Assembly (NCBI RefSeq): GCF_964340395.1 | Contig: NC_135549.1 | Coordinates: 33,555,832 to 33,619,831, forward strand | Origin: Glandiceps talaboti | Taxonomy: Eukaryota > Hemichordata > Enteropneusta > Spengelidae | Length of the DNA: 64,000 bases | Direction of reading: 5' to 3' | Part shown: one piece after another, positions 1 through 11,277 of the stretch | Layout of the letters: each line of letters starts with the position of its first letter | Numbering within the stretch: the first letter of the stretch is position 1 | Made by a program: the position numbers and the translations under genes | The notes under the pieces: generated by a model | Told to the model about the DNA's origin: nothing | The model's input: only the letters and a program-made list of their open reading frames with translations | The model's database searches: none

Positions 1-2628
1 TCATCTATGCTACACAGCTCTAAATCATTGTCATTGGTGTAATTCAATTACATCATCTATGCTACACAGCTCTACATCATTGTCATTGGTGTAATACAAT
101 TACATCATCTATGCTACACAGCTCTAAATCATTGTCATTGGTGTAATTCAATTACATCATCTATGCTACACAGCTCTACATCATTGTCATTGGTGTAATA
201 CAATTACATCATCTATGCTACACAGCTCTACATCATTGTCATTGGTGTAATACAATTACATCATCTATGCTAAACAGCTCTACATCATTGTCATTGGTGT
301 AATTCAATTACATCATCTATGCTACACAGCTCTACATCATTGTCATTAGTGTAATTCAATTACATCATCTATGCTACACAGCTCTAAATCACTGCCATTG
401 GTATAATTCAATTACATCATCTATGCTACACAGCTCTAAATCAGTCATTAGTGTAATTCAATTACATCATCTATGCTACACAGCGCTGCATCATTGTCAT
501 TGGTGTAATTCAATTACATCATCTATGCTACACAGCTCTAAATCACTGTCATTGGTATAATTCAATTACATCATCTATGCTACACAGCTCTAAATCAGTC
601 ATTAGTGTAATTCAAGTACATCATCTATGCTACACAGCTCTACATCATTGTCATTGGTATAATTCAATTACATCATCTATGCTACACAGCTCTACATCAT
701 TGTCATTGGTATAATTCAATTACATCATCTATGCTACACAGCTCTACATCATTGTCATTGGTATAATTAAATTATATCATCTATGCTACACAGCTCTACA
801 TCATTGTCATTGGTGTAATTCAATTACATCATCTATGCTACACAGCTCTACATCATTGTCATTGGTGTAATTCAATTACATCATCTATGCTACACAGCTC
901 TACATCATTGTCATTGGTGTAATTCAATTATATCATCTATGCTACACAGCTCTACATCATTGTCATTGGTGTAATTCAATTATATCATCTATGCTACACA
1001 GCTCTACATCACTGTCATTGGTATAATTCAATTACATCATCTATGCTACACAGCTCTACATCATTGTCATTGGTGTAATTCAATTACATCATCTATGCTA
1101 CACAGCTCTACATCATTGTCATTGGTGTAATTCAATTACATCATCTATGCTACACAGCTCTACATCACTGTCATTGGTATAATTCAATTACATCATCTAT
1201 GCTACACAGCTCTAAATCAGTCATTAGTGTAATTCAATTACACCATCTATGCTACACAGCTCTAAATCACTGTCATTGGTATAATTCAATTACATCATCT
1301 ATGCTACACAGCTCTAAATCAGTCATTAGTGTAATTCAATTACATCATCTATGCTACACAGCTCTACATCACTGTCATTGGTATAATTCAATTACATCAT
1401 CTATGCTACACAGCTCTAAATCAGTCATTAGTGTAATTCAATTACATCATCTATGCTACACAGCTCTAAATCACTGTCATTGGTATAATTCAATTACATC
1501 ATCTATGCTACACAGCTCTACATCATTGTCATTGGTGTAATTCAATTACATCATCTATGCTACACAGCTCTACATCATTGTCATTGGTATAATTCAATTA
1601 CATTATCTATGCTACACAGCTCTACATCACTGTCATTGGTGTAATTCAATTACATCATCTATGCTACACAGCTCTACATCATTGTCATTAGTGTAATTCA
1701 ATTACATCATCTATGCTACACAGCTCTACATCATTGTCATTGGTATAATTCAATTACATCATCTATGCTACACAGCTCTACATCATTGTCATTGGTGTAA
1801 TTCAATTATATCATCTATGCTACACAGCTCTACATTATTGTCATTGGTGTAATTCAATTACATTATCTATGCTACACAGCTCTACATCATTGTCATTGGT
1901 GTAATTCAATTACATCATCTATGCTACACAGCTCTACATCACTGTCATTGGTATAATTCAATTACATCATCTATGCTACACAGCTCTACATCATTGTCAT
2001 TGGTGTAATTCAATTACATCATCTATGCTACACAGCTCTACATCATTGTCATTGGTATAATTCAATTACATTATCTATGCTACACAGCTCTACATCACTG
2101 TCATTGGTGTAATTCAATTACATCATCTATGCTACACAGCTCTACATTATTGTCATTAGTGTAATTCAATTACATCATCTATGCTACACAGCTCTACATC
2201 ATTGTCATTGGTATAATTCAATTACATCATCTATGCTACACAGCTCTACATCATTGTCATTGGTGTAATTCAATTATATCATCTATGCTACACAGCTCTA
2301 CATTATTGTCATTGGTGTAATTCAATTACATCATCTATGCTACACAGCTCTAGATCATTGTCATTGGTGTAATTCAATTATATCATCTATGCTACACAGC
2401 TCTACATCGTTATTAGTGTGATTCAATTACATCATCTATGCTACACAGCTCTACATCATTGTCATTGGTATAATTCAATTACATCATCTATGCTACACAG
2501 CTCTACATCATTGTCATTGGTGTAATTCAATTATATCATCTATGCTACACAGCTCTACATCGTTATTAGTGTAATTCAATTACATCATCTATGCTACACA
2601 GCTCTACATCATTGTCATTGGTATAATT
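1..2628. repeat. 52-bp minisatellite in GRIPAP1 intron 6
   Basis: About 50 head-to-tail units of 52 bp, with some of about 48 bp, containing CATCTATGCTACACAGCTCT and CATTGGTGTAATTCAATTAC. The array starts before the window and ends near 2628. Variants (CATCATTG/CATCACTG, GGTGTAA/GGTATAA/AGTGTAA) recur in blocks: the variant order around 1600-1850 reappears around 2070-2310, so multi-unit blocks have been duplicated. No splice-site copy was seen in the unit. Confidence 0.97.
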
Positions 2629-2819
2629 CAAAGTCAGTATGCAGTCTGACTGATATAGATTATTCATGAGCAATTGGTTAAATTAAACTACCACAGGAGG
2701 ATACTCTGGTTTATATTTTACACTTGGCATATTTGTCTAAGAAGACAATAGAGAGTCACATTGGTAGCTTGTTGACATAGATGAAAAGGCAAATTGACAA
2801 ATGAGGGTAGTTGACTTAC
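2629..2819. other. Unique intron 6 sequence
   Basis: Single-copy sequence between the 52-bp array and the exon 6 donor. Nothing else recognised. Confidence 0.6.
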
Positions 2820-2977
2820 CTGACTGCAGATTGGTATAGATTTTGAATTTCACCAAGTCTGTTCTGCAAAGCAGAATTTGTAGCTTGGAGGCGACGAATC
2901 TCAGCTTGGTGATCCATCTCTTGACCTTCTTCCTTTTTCTTCATTTCTCTTTCCAGTTTCTCATTCTTGTCATAAAG
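2820..2977 (-). CDS. GRIPAP1: GRIPAP1 exon 6
   Basis: 158 bp, acceptor GAATACAG (ends 2978), donor GTAAGT (2819). It encodes 52 codons plus two bases, starting LYDKNEKLEREMKKK and including RLQATNSALQNRLGEIQ. This is a highly charged coiled coil matching the LCSQMEQLEQEN ... LLRLQAENTALQ region of vertebrate GRASP-1, though more diverged than exons 1-5. It exits in phase 2; the next exon is beyond the left edge, past the 52-bp array. Confidence 0.85.
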
Positions 2978-3168
2978 CTGTATTCAAAATGTAGCAAATG
3001 TTTTTCCTTAGTTGAATGATCTAATCAGTAAGTCATGTACAACTGACATAAACATAATACTACTATTATAATACTAAATCTATAAGAATGGAATCTAAGC
3101 TCTGTACCATAGTCTCCAGTTTTAAATGAAGAGAACCTAAAGAAACTCTAGAGTTCAAAGAATCAACT

Positions 3169-6100
3169 CACAAGAAAGAGTTCCTGCATCATAGTGCTAT
3201 TCTGTAACTAATAAACTCACCAGAGAGAGTTCCTGCATCATAGTGCTATTCTGTAACTATTAAACTCACCAGAGAGAGTTCCTGCATCATAGTGCTATTC
3301 TGTAACTATTAAACTCACCAGAGAGAGTTCCTGCATCATAGTGCTATTCTGTAACTGTTAAACTCAGCAGAGAGAGTTCCTGCATCATAGTGCTATTCTG
3401 TAACTATTAAACTCACCAGAGAGAGTTGCTGCATCATAGTGCTATTCTGTAACTGTTAAACTCACCAGAGAGAGTTCCTGCATCATAGTGCTATTCTGTA
3501 ACTGTTAAACTCACCAGAGAGAGTTCCTGCATCATAGCGCTATTCTGTAACTATTAAACTCACCAGAGAGAGTTCCTGCATCATAGTGTTATTCTGTAAC
3601 TATTAAACTCACCAGAGAGAGTTCCTGCATCATAGTGTTATTCTGTAACAATTAAACTCACCAGAGAGAGTTCCTGCATCATAGCGCTATTCTGTAACTA
3701 ATAAACTCACCAGAGAGAGTTGCTGCATCATAGTGCTATTCTGTAACTATTAAACTCACCAGAGAGAGTTCCTGCATCATAGTGCTATTCTGTAACTATT
3801 AAACTCACCAGAGAGAGTTCCTGCATCATAGTGCTATTCTGTAACTATTAAACTCACCAGAGAGAGTTCCTTCATCATAGTGCTATTCTGTAACTATTAA
3901 ACTCACCAGAGAGAGTTCCTGCATCATAGTGCTATTCTGTAACTATTAAACTCACCAGAGAGAGTTCCTGCATCATAGTGCTATTCTGTAACTAATAAAC
4001 TCACCAGAGAGAGTTCCTGCATCATAGTGCTATTCTGTAACTAATAAACTCACCAGAGAGAGTTGCTGCATCATAGTGCTATTCTGTAACTGTTAAACTC
4101 ACCAGAGAGAGTTGCTGCATCATAGTGCTATTCTGTAACTATTAAACTCACCAGAGAGAGTTGCTGCATCATAGTGCTATTCTGTAACTATTAAACTCAC
4201 CAGAGAGAGTTCCTGCATCATAGTGCTATTCTGTAACTAATAAACTCACCAGAGAGAGTTCCTGCATCATAGTGCTATTCTGTAACTATTAAACTCACCA
4301 GAGAGAGTTCCTGCATCATAGTGCTATTCTGTAACTATTAAACTCACCAGAGAGAGTTCCTGCATCATAGTGCTATTCTGTAACTATTAAACTCACCAGA
4401 GAGAGTTCCTGCATCATAGTGCTATTCTGTAACTATTAAACTCACCAGAGAGAGTTCCTGCATCATAGTGCTATTCTGTAACTATTAAACTCACCAGAGA
4501 GAGTTCCTGCATCATAGTGCTATTCTGTAACTATTAAACTCACCAGAGAGAGTTCCTGCATCATAGTGCTATTCTGTAACTATTAAACTCACCAGAGAGA
4601 GTTCCTGCATCATAGTGCTATTCTGTAACTGTTAAACTCACCAGAGAGAGTTGCTGCATCATAGTGTTATTCTGTAACTATTAAACTCACCAGAGAGAGT
4701 TGCTGCATCATAGTGCTATTCTGTAACTATTAAACTCACCAGAGAGAGTTCCTGCATCATAGTGCTATTCTGTAACTGTTAAACTCACCAGAGAGAGTTG
4801 CTGCATCATAGTGCTATTCTGTAACTAATAAACTCACCAGAGAGAGTTGCTGCATCATAGTGCTATTCTGTAACTGTTAAACTCACCAGAGAGCGTTCCT
4901 GCATCATAGTGTTATTCTGTAACTATTAAACTCACCAGAGAGAGTTCCTGCATCATAGTGTTATTCTGTAACTATTAAACTCACCAGAGAGAGTTCCTGC
5001 ATCATAGCGCTATTCTGTAACTAATAAACTCACCAGAGAGAGTTGCTGCATCATAGTGCTATTCTGTAACTATTAAACTCACCAGAGAGAGTTCCTGCAT
5101 CATAGTGCTATTCTGTAACTATTAAACTCACCAGAGAGAGTTCCTGCATCATAGTGCTATTCTGTAACTATTAAACTCATCAGAGAGAGTTGCTGCATCA
5201 TAGTGCTATTCTGTAACTATTAAACTCACCAGAGAGAGTTCCTGCATCATAGTGCTATTCTGTAACTATTAAACTCACTAGAGAGAGTTCCTGCATCATA
5301 GTGCTATTCTGTAACTATTAAACTCACCAGAGAGAGTTCCTGCATCATAGTGCTATTCTGTAACTATTAAACTCACCAGAGAGAGTTCCTGCATCATAGT
5401 GCTATTCTGTAACTATTAAACTCACCAGAGAGAGTTCCTGCATCATAGTGCTATTCTGTAACTATTAAACTCACCAGAGAGAGTTCCTGCATCATAGTGC
5501 TATTCTGTAACTATTAAACTCACCAGAGAGAGTTCCTGCATCATAGTGCTATTTTGTAACTATTAAACTCACCAGAGAGAGTTCCTGCATCATAGTGCTA
5601 TTCTGTAACTAATAAACTCACCAGAGAGAGTTCCTGCATCATAGTGCTATTCTGTAACTAATAAACTCACCAGAGAGAGTTGCTGCATCATAGTGCTATT
5701 CTGTAACTGTTAAACTCACCAGAGAGAGTTGCTGCATCATAGTGCTATTCTGTAACTATTAAACTCACCAGAGAGAGTTGCTGCATCATAGTGCTATTCT
5801 GTAACTATTAAACTCACCAGAGAGAGTTCCTGCATCATAGTGCTATTCTGTAACTAATAAACTCACCAGAGAGAGTTCCTGCATCATAGTGCTATTCTGT
5901 AACTATTAAACTCACCAGAGAGAGTTCCTGCATCATAGTGCTATTCTGTAACTATTAAACTCACCAGAGAGAGTTCCTGCATCATAGTGCTATTCTGTAA
6001 CTATTAAACTCACCAGAGAGAGTTCCTGCATCATAGTGCTATTCTGTAACTATTAAACTCACCAGAGAGAGTTCCTGCATCATAGTGCTATTCTGTAACT

Positions 6101-7176
6101 ATTAAACTCACCAGAGAGAGTTCCTGCATCATAGTGCTATTCTGTAACTATTAAACTCACCAGAGAGAGTTCCTGCATCATAGTGCTATTCTGTAACTAT
6201 TAAACTCACCAGAGAGAGTTCCTGCATCATAGTGCTATTCTGTAACTGTTAAACTCACCAGAGAGAGTTGCTGCATCATAGTGTTATTCTGTAACTATTA
6301 AACTCACCAGAGAGAGTTGCTGCATCATAGTGCTATTCTGTAACTATTAAACTCACCAGAGAGAGTTCCTGCATCATAGTGCTATTCTGTAACTGTTAAA
6401 CTCACCAGAGAGAGTTGCTGCATCATAGTGCTATTCTGTAACTAATAAACTCACCAGAGAGAGTTGCTGCATCATAGTGCTATTCTGTAACTGTTAAACT
6501 CACCAGAGAGCGTTCCTGCATCATAGTGTTATTCTGTAACTATTAAACTCACCAGAGAGAGTTCCTGCATCATAGTGTTATTCTGTAACTATTAAACTCA
6601 CCAGAGAGAGTTCCTGCATCATAGCGCTATTCTGTAACTAATAAACTCACCAGAGAGAGTTCCTGCATCATAGTGCTATTCTGTAACTATTAAACTCACC
6701 AGAGAGAGTTCCTGCATCATAGTGCTATTCTGTAACTATTAAACTCACCAGAGAGAGTTCCTGCATCATAGTGCTATTCTGTAACTATTAAACTCATCAG
6801 AGAGAGTTGCTGCATCATAGTGCTATTCTGTAACTATTAAACTCACCAGAGAGAGTTCCTGCATCATAGTGCTATTCTGTAACTATTAAACTCACTAGAG
6901 AGAGTTCCTGCATCATAGTGCTATTCTGTAACTATTAAACTCACTAGAGAGAGTTCCTGCATCATAGTGCTATTCTGTAACTATTAAACTCACCAGAGAG
7001 AGATGCTGCATCATAGTGCTATTCTGTAACTATTAAACTCACTAGAGAGAGTTCCTGCATCATAGTGCTATTCTGTAACTATTAAACTCACCAGAGAGAG
7101 TTCCTGCATCATAGTGCTATTCTGTAACTAATAAACTCACCAGAGAGAGTTCCTGCATCATAGTGCTATTCTGTAA
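3169..7176 (-). repeat. 49-bp minisatellite derived from the exon 5 / intron 5 junction
   Basis: About 81 units of 49 bp filling intron 5 and overlapping the last 36 nt of exon 5. Read on the minus strand, each unit is 36 nt of exon (codons [12 protein letters not shown]) plus 13 nt of intron starting GTGAGTTTA. Nearly every unit keeps the GTGAGT donor; a few have lost it (plus-strand ACTCAG near 3365, ACTCAT near 5180 and 6797). Rare variants recur exactly 1617 bp (33 units) apart: the GAGCG variant at 4891 and 6508, the ACTCAT variant at 5180 and 6797. This shows a large internal duplication. The left-end copy near 3170 is degenerate. Confidence 0.97.
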
Positions 7177-7248
7177 TTTAAAGTCATCTTCTTGACTAAC
7201 CATCTTCATTTGTAGATGTTCATTTTCAGATAACAGAATTTCATATTC
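7141..7248 (-). CDS. GRIPAP1: GRIPAP1 exon 5
   Basis: 108 bp, exactly 36 codons in phase 0. Acceptor is TTTTTGTAG (ends 7249) and donor is CTCTCTCTG followed by GTGAGT (7140). The peptide contains [20 protein letters not shown] and [12 protein letters not shown], the best conserved part of the N-terminal GRASP-1 coiled coil. The final 36 nt ([12 protein letters not shown]) are the exonic part of the 49-bp minisatellite unit filling intron 5. Conservation of LQNST with vertebrates shows that the exon is the source of the array. Confidence 0.92.
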
Positions 7249-7699
7249 CTACAAAAATGGGGGAAAACATCATATTTATTTCTTTGGTATTGAGAGTTCA
7301 TTTTAAATGTACACTGTCTGGGATGGTAGTAATCTGATCCAGTACATGAGATAAAAGATTGTTGACTACCACTCTTTCGTCTCTTAATTTTACATACTCA
7401 AATGCACAGTAAAGAGTGATTTTGCTAATATCCCTTGAAAGTTAAGATCATGGGAAGTAGTCAAGATCTCAAAAAAGATTGCTCCTGATAAACAGAAGTA
7501 CACACTTGAATGAAGTCTGCATTTGGTAGAAAAACAAATGGCATGAGCACTAAATTGATGACTGTGCATTTCCCTTGTTCTTTATTATATGTGCCCAAGA
7601 TTTTTTCAAAAAATACCACCAATGGCGTTGTAGCACAACTGTACAGTTTTTAAAAATGTTTATTCATATGCTAGTCCATGCTAATAATAGGTGTTCATT

Positions 7700-8261
7700 T
7701 GCTGAATCCAGTTGCCTATCCAACCATGTTGTTATCTTTGAGATATACATGATCATTTGGCTGTTGCTATGGGTGTGGTCATGTTGTTAGATATATTTGC
7801 ATAAATGTTTGAATGTCTTTTGTTCACTTGTGTATGAAATTCTGATATTATCTTGTTGCTAGGCACATTTGCATACATTTTTTAATGTATATTCATTTGT
7901 CTAGTAATCCTCTTATCTTCACAATATATGTGAGCATTTGGCTGTTGCTATGGGCGTGGTCTTGTTGCTAGGCATATTTGCATATATGTTTTGAATGTTT
8001 ACTCACTTGCCTACCTTACGATGTTGTTATTTGACCAAAATATATACTGCCATTTGGTTGTTGCTAAGGGCGTGGTCATGGTTGCTAGGGCCAATTTTGC
8101 CAAAAAAAATTGAAGAAAATTTGCAGAATAACACTTTCAGAAACATCTCACCAAGTTTCAGACTCATTGACCAAGTACTTTTTGAGATATAAGTTTTAGA
8201 CCAAAAATGAACATTTTTACACCTAATTTGCATATCACTCATGGAATCATTGTATGCTTAA
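7700..8261. repeat. Degenerate dispersed repeat with GTTGCTATGGGCGTGGTC motif
   Basis: Several diverged copies of GCTGTTGCTATGGGCGTGGT followed by CTTGTTGCTAGG (about 7755, 7945, 8060), then a run ending CTAATTTGCATATCACTCAT. The same motifs recur near 9950-10850, inverted at 15585-15625, and in amplified form in the 48-bp array and the 47-49 kb array. This is a dispersed non-coding repeat family interrupted here by the TTAA element. Confidence 0.6.
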
Positions 8262-9939
8262 AGTGTACATGCAAAGGTACATACTTTTTTTCGTAATTAT
8301 GTTTATTTTGCCATAAAAATAAAGGAAATCGGGTTTGTAATAGTACAATATAATTCTAACACGAGAAATTGCGCGAAAAATGAGGCACTCTCGGCTCAGC
8401 CACAGAGCACATTCAGGTAAGTACCTCTCATTTGCATATGGATAGGACAGGATTTGGAACTTTATGACGTCAATGCAGGAACACAAACGCATTCATCAGT
8501 GTATCTCTACATGTAAATCCATTATGGTCGAACCAGAAGGTCAACTTCAAAACCCGTTTTCGCCAGAACCCGACGTTGAATATTGGTCAGATTCCTCAAG
8601 CGTAGAGCAATACACTCCAGCATTAACATCTGATGGTGTGATTTAGCCAAATTCATTCGAACCGATCGCTAGCAGTAAGATAGTTCCTCTGGTAGTGAAT
8701 GAGTATGTCCTAGTGAAGCTGTGTTGTTTACATAAAGTAAAGGCTGTTATCAGCGTCCTTTGTTGACATAACTATTCAATGGGTGGAAAACAGCTCCTCC
8801 AGACAATGTAATCGAAACGAAAATTATCTAATATTTCTATACCCATCAAACATACAGAGATCGAATGAGAATGGCTTCAAGAGTTCACCATAATATTCTC
8901 TCAAGTTGTTCAAATGTAGCATGTGTCGTAACAGTACATTTGATCTATGGATGACCATTCAAAATCTTCGCGAACGTAGACCCGCAAATTCGTTAGAGCA
9001 GAACGTTTTGTTGGATAACCATCCCTCTTGAAAGCTCTGTGTACACATACTTTATTTCATTTTTTACTGTGTTCATTACCATCCACACAGTGACATGAAG
9101 TGGTTTCATCTTCTTTCAAAGCACGGCCCATGTTCACTGAAGCCGGCCGTACTGTGGTGTATTGTGTATTGCCTCCGACCATTTTTGTTTGAGTTTTTTT
9201 ATGGATAGACTTGTCTTACGTTGTGGAAGTTATTTGACCTGGGAGCGTGAAGCTTAGTGCTGACTGTACTTTGCTGTGTCCATCGACTTTTGACGTGTGA
9301 TTGGCATGACACAGTAATTGTTCAGGTAGACAAAACAATGGAAACAAAAATAGCAACATTATAATGAGCGTTGCGTCTTTTTACTTTGATATGATTCCGA
9401 CGATGTACATGTGATGAACACTACTTCCATGATGTGATGTATCACAATGAAAACTATCGACTCCCAGCAACATGGAAATCAAAACATACATTACCGTCCA
9501 GTTTTTACATGATTTCAACTGCCTTTACCCATTATTACTCAGTTATATCACTCAGAAATGTGTGTAGGATGATCTTTCACTGTGGGTGCTGCCGACAAAA
9601 CACCAAGGAACCATTGTTGTCGGAAGACTAAACTGGTACACCACAATATGTACAGTTACAGATATGCAGATAATACTATATGGCAAGCGTAATTAGTAAT
9701 TCATAAGTAAACATTTCACAAAGGCTTAGAGGGCTTTTGTAACACGTGGGACCTCGACACCTTTCGTGAGCTGGTTGAGGTGCCGAAGTTAGTCGAAGCA
9801 CAGGGGATTAAGGGGCAAGTATTTTTGTGACTTTCTTGTCAATGCGCGCAATATTTAGAGGTATGAATGCAATTTCATTTATTTTTATGGCAAAATACAC
9901 ATAATTACGAAAAAAATTATCAACCTTTGCATGTACACT
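8262..9939. mobile_element. Non-autonomous TTAA-flanked DNA transposon
   Basis: 1678 bp bounded by inverted repeats of about 65 bp that start AGTGTACATGCAAAGGT and contain CGTAATTATGT and GCCATAAAAATAAA. The copies lie at 8262-8330 and about 9870-9939. A TTAA sits at both ends (8258-8261 and 9940-9943), as expected for a TTAA-specific transposase (piggyBac or Kolobok type). The ends do not show the CCC start usual for piggyBac. The interior has only short ORFs (60 codons at 8464, 65 codons at 9434) with no transposase motif I recognise. The element splits a copy of the CTAATTTGCATATCAC dispersed repeat. Confidence 0.8.
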
Positions 9940-10299
9940 TTAATACATGTATATCTTTGTCCATACATCCCCAGATGCATTCCCATTAAATTTCAGCCCA
10001 ATCTGCTCAGTAGTTTTGGAATTATAGATTTTTAACCAAAAAGACACATTTTTAGCCCTAATTTGCATATCACTGATGGGACCATCTATCATGAACAATT
10101 CTTAGTAAAAACACCCTGAAGAATGTTTCACCCAAATTTCAGCCCAATCTGTCCTAGTTTTTTGACCAAAAATCCCATTTTTTGATCCAAATGACAAACA
10201 AGATCATTTTGATTTGAACAATTTCCCAACTAGACACCCAAGGTAATGGATCCACCAAATATCATGACAATCGCTTCTATGGTTTTCGACTTTAAGTTG

Positions 10300-10407
<108 letters not shown>

Positions 10408-10976
10408 TCTGGTGATCCCTATAGCACTACTGAACCTCAGTTCAATTGTGATAAAAACAGCACACCGATGTAGCATAGGTGTATATGATATCCCATCATA
10501 ATTTCAGTCTCATTCATCATAGTTGTCAAGAAATTTTTTTTACTAAAATTGACATTAGTAGACCTAGTTTACATATCACTAATGGGATTATCATGTTGTC
10601 AATACACTTTCACCTACACATCCCCTGATACAACCCTATTAAATTTTCAGCCAAATCTTCTCAGCAGTTTTGGAATTATAGATTTTTGACCAAAAAGACA
10701 CATCTTAGCCCTAATTTGCATATCACTTATGGGATCACCATGTCATGAACAATTCTTAATCTCAACATCCCTAAGAATGCTCCAACCAAATTTCAGGCCA
10801 ATCTGCCAAGTAGTTTTGAGTTTACGTTTTTTGACCAAAAATGTGATTTTTTTAAACCAAATCACACACCTGTGATGCAATCATTTTGCTTTGAATAATT
10901 TCCCAACTATACACAAGTAATGTCCCCACCCAATACCAAGGCAATCAGTCAGTCAGTTTTTGAGATTAAGTCATCC

Positions 10977-11183
<207 letters not shown>

Positions 11184-11277
11184 CTATGCCTACAGTACTA
11201 CTGAACTTCATTACTTCAGTTGTGCTAAAAAATATTATCCACATGCTGGTGCAGCTTTGTTGTTACCTATGCAATAT

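Noticed and set aside
8464-9631. Two short plus-strand frames (60 and 65 codons) as genes
   Set aside because: Both lie inside the TTAA element and show no transposase or host domain that I can identify.
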